64,000 nucleotides of DNA from Flavobacterium panacagri. GTDB taxonomy: Bacteria > Bacteroidota > Bacteroidia > Flavobacteriales > Flavobacteriaceae. Where the stretch lies: contig NZ_CP119766.1 of the NCBI RefSeq assembly GCF_030378165.1, positions 372,001 to 436,000 of the forward strand, given 5' to 3'. Shown here one piece after another: positions 8,593 to 18,183 of this stretch. A program made the translations under genes and the position numbers. The notes under the pieces are model-generated. The model saw only the letters and a program-made list of their open reading frames with translations. It was not told the DNA's origin and made no database searches. Position 1 is the first letter of the stretch. The number at the start of each line of letters is the position of its first letter.

Positions 8593-9320
8593 CCTCCGTC
8601 TATTATTAAATTTTGTCCTGTAATATATTGTGAATCATCAGATAATAAAAACGCAATCGTTGGCGCAATATCTTCTGGTGTACCCAGTCTACGCATTGGA
8701 ACTTTTTTACAATAATTATTTACAAAAATTTCATTCTGATTATCAAATATCCCTCCTGGAGATACAGTATTCACTCTTACTTGTTGTGGCCCAAAATAGG
8801 ATGCTACATATCTTGTAAAATTAACAAGTGCTCCCTTTATTGCCGAATATGCAGCTGGCATTGTCATTGTTGTTCCTTCATAAACATTGAAATCTGCACC
8901 AACTACACCATAAATTGAAGCCATATTAATTATACTTCCATTTTTTTGACTAGCCATTTGTGAAGCAACTTTCTGGGTTAAATAGAAATAACTATTTAAT
9001 TGCCAATCAACGTTTTGTTTCCAAGATTCCAAAACAATATCTTCAAATTTATTTCCCCAATCTTTTGTTCTTGGGTAGGCATTATTAACAAGTCCGTCAA
9101 TTCTTGTATATTTTTTCAATACAATTTCTAAAGCACTATCAATTGAACTGCTATCAGTAATATCACAATAAACGTTAGACAAATCTTCATTTGTTTGATG
9201 GTTAATTTCAAAATTGATACAAAAAGCACCTTCAGAAATTAATCTGTTGATAATTGCTCTTCCCAAAAGCCCATTTCCACCTGTAATTATAATAATTTTA
9301 TTTTCTAATCTATTCTTCAT
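8577..9320 (-). CDS. SDR family oxidoreductase, PtmA-like
   Basis: A 247-residue classical short-chain dehydrogenase. It shows TGGNGLLGRAI (residues 13-23), the NNAYP segment, Ser (NMASIYG), and catalytic Tyr/Lys in AYSAIKGA. The C-terminus ends in the common GQNLIIDGGWT. Position directly after the CMP-nonulosonate synthetase and a Gfo-type gene matches the placement of ptmA in the Campylobacter legionaminate locus. PtmA-type proteins are proposed to act on an early amino-sugar precursor; the exact reaction here is unproven. Confidence 0.7.
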   Translation of the reverse strand: MKNRLENKIIIITGGNGLLGRAIINRLISEGAFCINFEINHQTNEDLSNVYCDITDSSSIDSALEIVLKKYTRIDGLVNNAYPRTKDWGNKFEDIVLESWKQNVDWQLNSYFYLTQKVASQMASQKNGSIINMASIYGVVGADFNVYEGTTMTMPAAYSAIKGALVNFTRYVASYFGPQQVRVNTVSPGGIFDNQNEIFVNNYCKKVPMRRLGTPEDIAPTIAFLLSDDSQYITGQNLIIDGGWTAI

Positions 9321-10239
9321 CTTTTAGAACAATTTTTAATATTTCTATGGATTCCTTAAGAGAGTTCATCGGTTTGCTCTTTTTTATCAAACAATTGATA
9401 AAATAATCCAATTGAAAACTATAGGTGTTTTTGACTTCAAAATTTGAAGCCTCAAAAACTATTTCATTATCGTCATTTATTATTTTATTATTTATTAGAT
9501 CAACTTCTAAAATTTGATCATTAAATAAAACTTCAATGCTTCTTTTTGATTTTTTTCTATAATAATTTAATATTATATTGGCTGTAAACTTATTATACTC
9601 TAATGTATAATTTGCATAATCGATTGCATCAATATTTAAAGTCGAAACATTTCTTAAAGTTGAAATACTTTTAATCGGCGTTCCAAATAACCAATTTACA
9701 TAATCAAGTTCATGAAATAAATCTAAATGAACACCGCCTCCCATTGATGCATTTGCACTGTATACTTTTCTAAAATCTACGTTAGGACGCCAATCTGGTA
9801 AATATGAGCCACAATATACATTCACTTCGTTAACTTGTAAATTCTCCTCACTTAATTTGTTTTTCAAATATTTTATACAAGGATGAAATCTTAAATTGCA
9901 AGCCACATAGGTCACAAGTTGTTTACTTTCAATTAATTCAATTAACTTATCAACACTTTTTAAAGTATGTACTGCTGGTTTCTCAATAAACAAAGGGATA
10001 TTTAATCTTGCTAATTTTTCAATAAATTCAAAATGTAGGTTAGTGGGATTTGAAATAATAGCAAAATCAAAAGAAATTTCTAAATTTTCGAGATTATAAA
10101 CATTTTCAATTCCTTCTTCAATCTCTGAATTTAAATTTGACCTTAATGCATAAATATTAAGATCTTTTATGTTCAAATTTTGTAAAGCACTAATATGTTT
10201 TCTAGCAATTGAACCTAAACCTATAATTAGTATTCTCAT
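9310..10239 (-). CDS. Gfo/Idh/MocA family oxidoreductase, PtmF-like by position
   Basis: A 309-residue NAD(P)-dependent oxidoreductase with the motif IGLGSIARKHI (residues 5-15), the EKPAV motif near 90, and a GGGVHLDLFHELDY segment that contains the family's usual catalytic histidine. It overlaps the CMP-nonulosonate synthetase gene by 4 bases and the SDR gene by 11, giving the order legF-Gfo-SDR. This resembles the legF/ptmF/ptmA neighbourhood of Campylobacter legionaminate loci. Family is clear, function inferred from context. Confidence 0.72.
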   Translation of the reverse strand: MRILIIGLGSIARKHISALQNLNIKDLNIYALRSNLNSEIEEGIENVYNLENLEISFDFAIISNPTNLHFEFIEKLARLNIPLFIEKPAVHTLKSVDKLIELIESKQLVTYVACNLRFHPCIKYLKNKLSEENLQVNEVNVYCGSYLPDWRPNVDFRKVYSANASMGGGVHLDLFHELDYVNWLFGTPIKSISTLRNVSTLNIDAIDYANYTLEYNKFTANIILNYYRKKSKRSIEVLFNDQILEVDLINNKIINDDNEIVFEASNFEVKNTYSFQLDYFINCLIKKSKPMNSLKESIEILKIVLKDEE

Positions 10240-10958
10240 AATTCAAAATCAAGTTTCTTATTTTGAAGTAGATATTCCATAAATAAAAAATCAACGGGAT
10301 GATCTAAGTCAAAACATACATGATTCATTTCGTAAATTAGCGATCTGTCTGTAATTGCACTTTTTATTCCTGTATCAAAAAAAGATCTTCTATACCAATA
10401 AAATGATGCATTTAGCTCGTAGACTTTGGGTGCAGATTGACGAGTCATAACAGTTCCATCCAGATTAGTTTTGACTAATGAATAAAATCCATCAACATTC
10501 TTTTCAACCATATTAAAATAAGGGCTTCTTGCTGCTGGGTTAACCGAAAATAGATTTAATGCTTTAGGATTTTCAAGCATGATATTTAACGCTTTTTCGA
10601 TATCCTCTACAGTTCGCAAAGGTGAAGTCACATCAAGGTCTAAAATAAAATCATATTTATCATCTGCTATAGATTCTTCGTAAAGTAACAAATCTCTAAT
10701 TGTATCTATTTTACCTGCAGTATCTGTTGCCAAATAATCTGGTCGTGAATAATTAGTCTTCAAATCAAATAGTTCTGCTTTTTCTTTTATAGCATCGTCA
10801 TCTGTTGATAAAGCTACTTTTACGTCAAATTTCTCTTTTATTTTTTTTGTTAAATCAATTGAATATCCTATCAATGACTTACCGTTAATATCTTTTATAT
10901 TTTTGCCTGGTATCCCTTTAGAACCACCTCTAGCACAAATAGTTATTAATATTTTCAT
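10236..10958 (-). CDS. legF: CMP-legionaminate/CMP-nonulosonate synthetase
   Basis: Activates a nonulosonic acid with CTP. The 240-residue cytidylyltransferase has the N-terminal CTP-binding motif ICARGGSKGIPGKNI (residues 6-20) and the DLDVTSPLR segment (near 105) typical of NeuA/PseF/LegF proteins. It lacks the C-terminal esterase domain of some NeuA enzymes. It is embedded in legB-legC-legH-legI-legG-ptmE, which favours legionaminate over sialate or pseudaminate. It overlaps the next gene by 4 bases. Confidence 0.85.
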   Translation of the reverse strand: MKILITICARGGSKGIPGKNIKDINGKSLIGYSIDLTKKIKEKFDVKVALSTDDDAIKEKAELFDLKTNYSRPDYLATDTAGKIDTIRDLLLYEESIADDKYDFILDLDVTSPLRTVEDIEKALNIMLENPKALNLFSVNPAARSPYFNMVEKNVDGFYSLVKTNLDGTVMTRQSAPKVYELNASFYWYRRSFFDTGIKSAITDRSLIYEMNHVCFDLDHPVDFLFMEYLLQNKKLDFEL

Positions 10959-10959
10959 T

Positions 10960-12006
10960 TTAAAATTTTATATTATGAATATCTATATGAGCCTTTTCGA
11001 AATCCTCATGTTTTCCAACATCTAACCAATAACCTGAAAAAGGAAATGAAATAACTTTTAGATTTTTACTAATTAACTCTTCCATCAAATCTGTTGCATT
11101 AAAAAATGTTTCTTTGGGAATGAAATCTAACATTTTCCTTTTAATTAAATATATTCCACCATTTGAATAGTAGGTATAAGTCGGTTTTTCTTTAAAGCTT
11201 TTCACCTCGCCTTTATTTGTTTCTAAAACTGCATATGGAACATTAACTTGATACGGAATGGTTAAAACAGCTAAATCGGCATCTCTTCTGATAAATTCAA
11301 GAAAAAATTGTTCATAATCTATATTGGTTAACAAGTCTGAATTTGTTACAAGAATATAATCATGCTCAAAGTTTTTAATTTGAGAGACCGCTCCAATAGT
11401 TCCTAAAGGTTCATTTTCCCAGACATATTCAATTTTTACATTTTTCTTCTCACCTTTTCCAAAATGTTGCTCAATTTGTTCACCTAAATATTTTACTGAA
11501 ACCCAAAAATCATCGATTCCAAACAAAGCTAATCGATCCAGATTATGTTCCATTATAGGTTTATCACCAACTTTTAAAAGAGGTTTGGGAACGGTGTCTG
11601 TTAATGGTTGCAGTCTTTGTCCACGCCCTCCAGCCATAATAACGGCATCAATTGGCAAATATGATCTGATTTTTCTAAAATTAATGACATTGACAACTTT
11701 GCGATCTTCATCAACAACTGGTACGATTCTAAAATCACCTTCACGATATTCTATAACTTTTTCAAGATTATTTTCTCCCTTGACAATATATCTTGGATTA
11801 TCCTGAATAATCTCATCAACGTTACATTCTATTGTAAATCCTTTAAGCAAACCTCGTCTAACATCTCCATCTGTTAGTGCTCCAATTAATTTGTCTTCAT
11901 TATCAACTACAAAAAGTATTGCATCTTGTGACAATTCATTGAACTTTAGTAAAGCTTGTTTAATTTTGCTTCCTGAAAGAATTAAATGGTCTCTATAAAT
12001 TCTCAT
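10960..12006 (-). CDS. ptmE: CBS-domain nucleotidyltransferase, PtmE-type glucosamine-1-phosphate guanylyltransferase
   Basis: A 348-residue two-part protein. A CBS pair (about 1-115) precedes a sugar-phosphate nucleotidyltransferase domain that begins with AVIMAGGRGQRLQPLTDTVP (near 120-139). The metal-binding VTNSDLL and C-terminal YWLDVG motifs are present. This architecture is that of Campylobacter PtmE, which forms GDP-GlcN for the GDP-linked legionaminate route. Its placement between legG and legF is the same as in that organism. The first four bases overlap legG. Confidence 0.8.
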   Translation of the reverse strand: MRIYRDHLILSGSKIKQALLKFNELSQDAILFVVDNEDKLIGALTDGDVRRGLLKGFTIECNVDEIIQDNPRYIVKGENNLEKVIEYREGDFRIVPVVDEDRKVVNVINFRKIRSYLPIDAVIMAGGRGQRLQPLTDTVPKPLLKVGDKPIMEHNLDRLALFGIDDFWVSVKYLGEQIEQHFGKGEKKNVKIEYVWENEPLGTIGAVSQIKNFEHDYILVTNSDLLTNIDYEQFFLEFIRRDADLAVLTIPYQVNVPYAVLETNKGEVKSFKEKPTYTYYSNGGIYLIKRKMLDFIPKETFFNATDLMEELISKNLKVISFPFSGYWLDVGKHEDFEKAHIDIHNIKF

Positions 12007-13106
12007 AAGAATTGTTTAATGATTTTAATTATATTATCTGCTGCATCCAATTTAAAATAAATATTCTCGCCCTTATAAATATTAGAATTAATCGCTTTAC
12101 TTACAGCAGAAACGATCTCTTTTTCTTCAAATTCACAATTTATAATATTTTTACTTTGTGCTCTTCCCTTTTGTCTATCGCCAACATTAACAACATATTT
12201 TTCAAATGATGCAGCTTCCAAAATTCCGCTGGAAGTATTTCCTAACAATATTGAAGCATAATGCATTGCTGAAAAGTAGTTTACTTTTCCAAAATTTTCA
12301 ATTAGCAAAATTCTATCAGGAATCTCTAATTTTAATTTTTCAATAGCTTCTCTGTAAATCGATCCCTGAGTATCTGCATTTGGCATCGTAATAATGATAA
12401 ATCTATATTCTGAAATCTTTTTCAAAGCATTTTTCATCTCATTAGCAAACTGAAAATTATCTTGTGAAGACATTGTTTCAGGATGAAAAGTTACTAGAAT
12501 AAACTCTTCTTCTGGTATTCCAAATTTCTCAAAAAAAGTTTGTTTTTCTAATGGCGTAAAACTTTTAATATCGTTTAAACTCAAAGATCCTGTTGTGAAA
12601 ATGTTTTTTGAAGAATCAATAAGATTTGAAACTTTTTCGGTAAAAATATCAGTAGCTGTAAAATGAAGAGTTGAAGCCAAAGTAATTTGATGACGATAAA
12701 TATTATCAATTGCTCCTAATGTTGTTTCTCCTCCATGCAAGTGCGCAAATTTAACTCCAAAAGGAATTCCCGCTTGAACAGCAGCACTCATTTCAAAACG
12801 ATCACCTAAGCAAAAAACTAAATCATATTTATGACTCTGCCAAAACTGTGCAAACTTCAAAACAGTTAAACCATAAGAGGAAGCAATAGATTCTTCACTG
12901 TCGTTTGAAATTAAGGATGATATTGTATGAATGCAATTATAATTGTCCTTTTCTATATCTTTTAATGTGTAACCATGACTTCTGGATAAATGTGTTCCGA
13001 AAGCAATAATTTCCAACTCAAAAAACTCATCTTTTTTAATTTTATCAAGTAGAGGAAGATATATTCCGTAATCAGCACGTGAACTTGTTAAAACACCTAT
13101 TTTCAT
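12003..13106 (-). CDS. legG: Hydrolysing NDP-sugar 2-epimerase (LegG/NeuC family)
   Basis: Removes the nucleotide and inverts C2 of the 2,4-diamino-trideoxy sugar, giving the free sugar condensed by LegI. The 367-residue GT-B fold protein shows TSSRADYGIYLPLL (residues 7-20), HLHGGE (near 123), and the SSGILEAASF and NVGDRQKGR motifs typical of NeuC/LegG. Start and stop overlap both neighbours (legI, ptmE) by 4 bases, indicating tight coupling. Confidence 0.85.
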   Translation of the reverse strand: MKIGVLTSSRADYGIYLPLLDKIKKDEFFELEIIAFGTHLSRSHGYTLKDIEKDNYNCIHTISSLISNDSEESIASSYGLTVLKFAQFWQSHKYDLVFCLGDRFEMSAAVQAGIPFGVKFAHLHGGETTLGAIDNIYRHQITLASTLHFTATDIFTEKVSNLIDSSKNIFTTGSLSLNDIKSFTPLEKQTFFEKFGIPEEEFILVTFHPETMSSQDNFQFANEMKNALKKISEYRFIIITMPNADTQGSIYREAIEKLKLEIPDRILLIENFGKVNYFSAMHYASILLGNTSSGILEAASFEKYVVNVGDRQKGRAQSKNIINCEFEEKEIVSAVSKAINSNIYKGENIYFKLDAADNIIKIIKQFL

Positions 13107-14125
13107 TTAATATCGGAAAATAAAAGTTTGTCAAATTCCGTTTTATCTGTAATCAGTTTTTTTCCAATAATTTTTTCCCATTCCATTGGAGAAATTCCAT
13201 CCCCTGGTCGCAATGGGATAAGATCATCATCAGTTATGATATGTCCTTTTACTAAATTCTTATTTAAATGAATACTTTTTCTTGCAATAGCGATATTTTT
13301 TGTTTCACTTTCACTTGGTACTTTTTCACCATCTCCACTCGTAGCCAATTCAATATTACGAATTGCCTCCACCATTTGCTTTAATTCATGTGGTTCTAAA
13401 GAAGCAACATGGTCTGGTCCTGGTAAAGTTTTATCTAGGGTAAAGTGTTTTTCTATAATTTTCGCTCCTAGAGCAACTGCAGCCACAGGTACCTCGATCC
13501 CTAGAGTATGATCTGAATAACCTATTGGAGTTTGAAATTTTTCTTTAATAGAAAGCATCGCTTTAAGATTGACATCCTTCATTGGAGTTGGATATTCAGT
13601 ATTACAGTGTAAAATTGAAATCATTTCTTTAGACAGTCCAAATTTAACAAGTACCTCCAAGGCCTTTTCGATATCTTCTTCAGAACACATTCCTGTAGAC
13701 ATAATAACTGGCTTTTTACATAAAGCTACAGCTTTTAGGTAAGGGTAATTGGTTATTTCTCCGCTTGGTATTTTAAAAAATGCAAGACCTAAATCATTTA
13801 AATATTTCACTCCCTCAACATCAAATGCTGTCGAAAAAAAGTTAATATTTCTTTCTGAGCAATAAGACATTAATTCTAAATGATTTTCGTGGCTTAATTC
13901 TAGATTTTTTAGCATTGCATACTGCGAGTCATCACCATCATTAATGTTTACACTTTGATAGGTCGCTTTTTTTGCAGATTTGCTTACCAAATTGTCCGCC
14001 TTAAAAGTCTGAAATTTTACATAATCAACTCCAGCTTCAACAGCAGCATCAATTAGTTTCTTTGCTATTTCGATATTACCATTGTGATTTACTCCAGCTT
14101 CAGCTATAATAATTACTTTACTCAT
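13103..14125 (-). CDS. legI: N-acetylneuraminate/legionaminate synthase family protein
   Basis: Condenses a six-carbon amino sugar with phosphoenolpyruvate to a nine-carbon nonulosonic acid. The 340-residue protein has a TIM barrel (EAGVNHNG at 9-16; KFQTFKADNLVS; IGYSDHTLG) followed by a C-terminal SAF/antifreeze-like domain from about 280 (ARKSIHLNKNL, LRPGDGISP). Context with legB, legC and legH suggests the 2,4-diacetamido substrate and hence legionaminate. A pseudaminate or sialate synthase is the alternative from family alone. Confidence 0.86.
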   Translation of the reverse strand: MSKVIIIAEAGVNHNGNIEIAKKLIDAAVEAGVDYVKFQTFKADNLVSKSAKKATYQSVNINDGDDSQYAMLKNLELSHENHLELMSYCSERNINFFSTAFDVEGVKYLNDLGLAFFKIPSGEITNYPYLKAVALCKKPVIMSTGMCSEEDIEKALEVLVKFGLSKEMISILHCNTEYPTPMKDVNLKAMLSIKEKFQTPIGYSDHTLGIEVPVAAVALGAKIIEKHFTLDKTLPGPDHVASLEPHELKQMVEAIRNIELATSGDGEKVPSESETKNIAIARKSIHLNKNLVKGHIITDDDLIPLRPGDGISPMEWEKIIGKKLITDKTEFDKLLFSDIK

Positions 14126-14127
14126 TC

Positions 14128-14751
14128 TTAAATTATTCTTCCAGGATTACCAATAACTTTTTTTCCATCGGGAATATCTGTAATAATTACAGTTCCTGCG
14201 CCAATTATGACATCTTTTCCAATATATACACCTTGCTTTACAACAGAATTTGCACCAACAAAACTTCTTTCGCCAATTGTAACATTTCCAGCTAAAACTG
14301 CACCTGGAGCAATATGAACTGCATCGTGTATAGTACACTCATGTTCAATTATACATCCTGTATTTAGAATTACATTTTTACCAATTTTGGCAAGAGAGTT
14401 AACAACTACATTTTTATTAATAAAGGTACCTGACCCTATTGAAACGTTTCTAGAAATAATCGCAGTCTTATCGATAATTGTTTTAACTATTTTCCCTCTT
14501 TCTTCAATTAAACTTGATATACTTTGTCTCAACTTATTATCACCTATACCAAGTACAAAAGGAATTTCTCTCATCCATCCAATGAAATTCGTTTCTTTTT
14601 CGAATCCTAAATAAACTAAGTTATAAGGATTCAATTTTGCCTCTTCTTTATCTGAATATCCTGCAATGTTTAAACCGCTATCCAATATAATATCTGCAAC
14701 AACATACCCATGTCCAGAATATCCAACTAGAATAATTTCGTTATCTGACAC
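14128..14751 (-). CDS. legH: Sugar N-acetyltransferase, left-handed beta-helix (NeuD/PglD/LegH type)
   Basis: Acetylates the 4-amino group made by LegC, using acetyl-CoA. The 207-residue protein has an N-terminal Rossmann-like substrate domain (VGYSGHGYVVADII, residues 8-21) and a C-terminal hexapeptide-repeat helix (VSIGSGTFINKN through VIGAGTVIITDIPDG). This is the PglD/NeuD arrangement. It overlaps legC by 11 bases, so the aminotransferase and acetyltransferase are coupled. Confidence 0.84.
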   Translation of the reverse strand: MSDNEIILVGYSGHGYVVADIILDSGLNIAGYSDKEEAKLNPYNLVYLGFEKETNFIGWMREIPFVLGIGDNKLRQSISSLIEERGKIVKTIIDKTAIISRNVSIGSGTFINKNVVVNSLAKIGKNVILNTGCIIEHECTIHDAVHIAPGAVLAGNVTIGERSFVGANSVVKQGVYIGKDVIIGAGTVIITDIPDGKKVIGNPGRII

Positions 14752-15886
14752 TACTCGGTATATTTACAATTCTTTCTTCTAAAAACTGCGCGTTAACTTG
14801 CTCATCTCTATAACAATTACTGTACATTGGCAAACGATACATTAACTGCCAAATAGGCCTTGTCATTACTTTATTGTCATTTGTTTCCTTCAAAAACAAA
14901 TCACGCTCTGTCTTATTAGCTAGTTCCACACACATTAACCAATAGTTAGCTTTTGTATCTGGAGTTTCGGTTCTAAATTTCACACCATTACTTGAAAAAA
15001 AAGATTCATACTCTTTGGCCAATTTTCTCTTATTCATTAGGAAAACACTCAATTGTTCTAATTGTGCACATGCAAGAGCAGCATTTAGATTTGGCATTCT
15101 AAAGTTATATCCCATTTCATCATGAACATATTCATATGGATGTGGAATTTTTGCTGTAGTAGTCAAATATTTCCCTTTTTCTCCTAATTTCTGATCATTT
15201 GTAACAATTGCACCACCACCTCCACATGTCACTATTTTATTTCCATTGAATGAAAATGCACCAAGTTTTCCAAAACTACCTGTTGATTTTCCTTTATATT
15301 CTGAACCTAATGACTCTGCGGCGTCTTCAATAACTGGAATTTTCCATTTATCGCAAACTTCAATTAATTCATCAAGGTGCACAGGAAATCCAAAAGTATG
15401 CATTGGTAAACAAGCACTTATTCTCTTTCCCGTTTTTTTATTGTAACAACCATCTTCTCGTAAATCTCCAAATTCCTCTAAAAAAATTGCAACGGCCTTT
15501 GGAGACAATCCCATAGTATCTAAATCAACATCTAAAAAAACAGGAGTCGCATTTAGGTAACTTATTGCGTTAGCAGTAGCAACAAAAGTTAAAGCTTGTG
15601 TTAAAACTTCATCCCCAAGTTTTACACCAATTAAACGCAAAGCGACCTGAATAGCAGCTGTACCGTTTACAACAGCAACTGCTTTTTTAGTATTGGTAAT
15701 GCTTTGCATCATTACTTCAAACTGGTCTACATAAGCTCCAACAGAAGAAACAAAAGTAGAATCTATCGTTTCTATTAAATACTTCTTTTCATTACCTCCA
15801 AAATGAGGAACATGGAGAGGTATAAAACTTTCTGTTTTATATTGCTCCTTTATAAAAGAAATGGCAGAGTTAATTACATTATTCAT
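14741..15886 (-). CDS. legC: PLP-dependent aminotransferase, DegT/DnrJ/EryC1 family (LegC)
   Basis: Transaminates the 4-keto sugar nucleotide produced by LegB. The 381-residue protein keeps the PLP lysine (Lys217, FSFNGNK), the EDAAESLG segment (188-195) and a glycine-rich GGGGA stretch. This separates it from the lysine-lacking RfbH of the same operon. It starts 3 bp after the legB stop. The LegC subgroup is inferred from family resemblance and neighbours. Confidence 0.86.
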   Translation of the reverse strand: MNNVINSAISFIKEQYKTESFIPLHVPHFGGNEKKYLIETIDSTFVSSVGAYVDQFEVMMQSITNTKKAVAVVNGTAAIQVALRLIGVKLGDEVLTQALTFVATANAISYLNATPVFLDVDLDTMGLSPKAVAIFLEEFGDLREDGCYNKKTGKRISACLPMHTFGFPVHLDELIEVCDKWKIPVIEDAAESLGSEYKGKSTGSFGKLGAFSFNGNKIVTCGGGGAIVTNDQKLGEKGKYLTTTAKIPHPYEYVHDEMGYNFRMPNLNAALACAQLEQLSVFLMNKRKLAKEYESFFSSNGVKFRTETPDTKANYWLMCVELANKTERDLFLKETNDNKVMTRPIWQLMYRLPMYSNCYRDEQVNAQFLEERIVNIPSSVR

Positions 15887-15888
15887 AA

Positions 15889-17076
15889 TTACATTTTAGC
15901 ATCTAAATACTTACCCGTTTCTTTATGCCCGAAATTTGGAATCATTGTGTGAAATAAATCAACAATTTGTTCTTTATTCCATGTTTTTTTGAATTTCATT
16001 TCAGTTATTTTGTTCGAAAAAATCTCTAATTTATTTTGCTCGAAATCAGCATTATTTTTTATAACACCTAAATTATCAAACCGTTGCATGTCAAGCGTTT
16101 CGTTTTCAGTAAAAAACTCTTCAAAATCTTTTTCGCCTGTAGTATCACTAGCAGTAAAAAGACATGGCCATTTTTTCTTCTTTATTAGCTCTTCAGCTTT
16201 ATCCCTAGCTTCTTCTTCAGAATTACAAGGATAAGCTTCATAACCCAACTCAGCTAAATATTTAACTGCAATATCTGCAAATGTAATTAAATGCAAATTT
16301 TCACTTAATTTAGGAAAAAAAATATCTCGGTTTTCTCCAAAAATACAAGACATTAAGCAAAGCTCTCCGGATTCCTTTGGTGTAACAAAATATCTTTTTA
16401 TATCATGTGGAGCTACAATAGGTTGCTTTTTAATGATTCTCTGATTAAAACCATGCAGTAAAGATCCATCTGAAAAAGCAACATTCGCAAATCGAGCTGT
16501 CGAAATTTTAATTTGCTCACTTTTACGCATTAAATACATTTCCATAATTCTTTTTGATGCTCCCATCATATTAACTGGATTAGCAGCTTTATCTGTAGAC
16601 ACACAAAAATATTTTTTTGTCCCATTTTCTATTGATTGCTGCAATGTTTTTTCTGTGTTAAAAACATTAACATCAATCATTCGCATTAAAGTAAAAGGAT
16701 CTTTTTCACTTCTAACATGTTTTAGTGCAGATAAATTTAAAACATAGTCATATTTTCCATCAGATTTAATAAAAGCATCGTATTCAATTGATCCAATATC
16801 TAATGCAAATGTTTGAAAATCCCCATCAATATAACCATAAGAACTTCTTAAATCACGAACAAGCTCTACCATGTTATTTTCGCTGATATCGACAACATGC
16901 AATTTAGAAGGATTTCTTTTGAATATTTCTTTTGTTACTGCTTGGCCTATTGAACCAGCTCCTCCAATCACCAAAAAAGAAGATTCATTAACTATTTCTT
17001 TTAATTTTAATTCATAAGTCAAAATATCATTTTCAAATATTTCTTCTTTTCTTCCAATTAATTTTAAAATATTCAT
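15889..17076 (-). CDS. legB: NDP-N-acetylglucosamine 4,6-dehydratase (LegB, CapD/FlaA1-like)
   Basis: Opens the legionaminate branch by converting an NDP-GlcNAc to its 4-keto-6-deoxy form. The 395-residue SDR enzyme has GGAGSIGQAV (residues 38-47) and STDKAANPVN (160-169). The catalytic tyrosine position of YxxxK is Met171 (M-G-A-S-K175), a trait of the PglF/FlaA1/CapD branch rather than a defect. A C-terminal extension beyond the SDR core matches LegB-type proteins. With ptmE present, the natural nucleotide may be GDP rather than UDP. Confidence 0.86.
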   Translation of the reverse strand: MNILKLIGRKEEIFENDILTYELKLKEIVNESSFLVIGGAGSIGQAVTKEIFKRNPSKLHVVDISENNMVELVRDLRSSYGYIDGDFQTFALDIGSIEYDAFIKSDGKYDYVLNLSALKHVRSEKDPFTLMRMIDVNVFNTEKTLQQSIENGTKKYFCVSTDKAANPVNMMGASKRIMEMYLMRKSEQIKISTARFANVAFSDGSLLHGFNQRIIKKQPIVAPHDIKRYFVTPKESGELCLMSCIFGENRDIFFPKLSENLHLITFADIAVKYLAELGYEAYPCNSEEEARDKAEELIKKKKWPCLFTASDTTGEKDFEEFFTENETLDMQRFDNLGVIKNNADFEQNKLEIFSNKITEMKFKKTWNKEQIVDLFHTMIPNFGHKETGKYLDAKM

Positions 17077-17101
17077 CTAAATTTATATTTTTTTAAACAA
17101 T

Positions 17102-18178
17102 TTATCTAATCAAATCAGTAAATACTCTTCTAAAAACAAAGAATAAAATAACTATAAAACTTCCTAGAAATCCTCCCATTAACAATCCTTTCGTTTTTTC
17201 AAATTTTTCTTTTGGTAATGGTAAAATTGGTTTGTCTATTATTTGAATCAAAGGCGTATCTTTACGTAAAGTAACTTTTGCTAATTCACTTTGTTTCACT
17301 AATTCAGTAAGTATTGCTGTATTGGCCTGAACATCTACTTGTCGTCTAGCAGATGGAGTCCGTCTAACATTTAACGCAGGATTTAGATTAAATGTATTAT
17401 CATTAGCAATTGCTACACCTGTAATTGCACCATTAAGTTCATTTCGAATAGAATCAACTTGTCTATCTAGAATAGACATATTAATTCTTGCTTTTTTACT
17501 CTTAGTTTCTATATAAAACTCACCAACTTCCTTCGCTAAAGTTTCGCAAAAATATTTTGCAAATAATTCATTTTTAGAAGAAACATTAATATAAATAATA
17601 GATACTTTTTTATCTCTCTGTCCAACTGAAAAACCTTCTTTTAATAAATCATTATAGAGCACTCCTAAAATACTATCCTGCAAACGAGTAAAACTTTTAC
17701 GATTAGAATTTGGTAAAAATTGAATCTTAGATAATTTGAGATCTTTCTTCCAATTTTCCCTCCATCGATTAGTCTGAATATACATCTCAGCTAAAGAGAT
17801 TTCTTTTCCATCTACATTTACATTAGACAGTAATGTTTTTTCAACCATAGATCTTGATTTAAAAAACTCAGTCAAATTTGATCCTGAAAAAACACCTCCT
17901 CCTCCGCTTCCTCCTAAATCCAATCCGAATGAACTTGCTAACCCCAATGCTCCACCAAGTCCACCGCCTGCTTTATCATCCTCTAAGGCAAAAGATAAAC
18001 TAGCAGTATAAATTGGCTTTTTTAGAAACGAATAAAGTAATCCAATGGAGGAACCCATAATCCCTGCTAAAAGTATTATTTTCCATTGTAAACGTATATA
18101 AGAATACCAATCTTTTCCTTTTTGCAGTAATTCTTTAAACGTAATTTCTTCGTTTTCAACAATTGATTTATTATCCAT
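17102..18178 (-). CDS. Wzz/chain-length determinant family inner-membrane protein
   Basis: A 358-residue polysaccharide co-polymerase-like protein. It has an N-terminal membrane segment (about 33-52), a long periplasmic region, and a C-terminal membrane segment (about 330-350) without any kinase domain. A Gly-rich stretch near residues 70-100 (GGGLGGALGLASSFGLDLGG) follows the first strand. It forms a pair with the SLBB export protein encoded 5 bp upstream and probably sets polymer length or couples polymerisation to export. Confidence 0.8.
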   Translation of the reverse strand: MDNKSIVENEEITFKELLQKGKDWYSYIRLQWKIILLAGIMGSSIGLLYSFLKKPIYTASLSFALEDDKAGGGLGGALGLASSFGLDLGGSGGGGVFSGSNLTEFFKSRSMVEKTLLSNVNVDGKEISLAEMYIQTNRWRENWKKDLKLSKIQFLPNSNRKSFTRLQDSILGVLYNDLLKEGFSVGQRDKKVSIIYINVSSKNELFAKYFCETLAKEVGEFYIETKSKKARINMSILDRQVDSIRNELNGAITGVAIANDNTFNLNPALNVRRTPSARRQVDVQANTAILTELVKQSELAKVTLRKDTPLIQIIDKPILPLPKEKFEKTKGLLMGGFLGSFIVILFFVFRRVFTDLIR

Positions 18179-18183
18179 TAATA

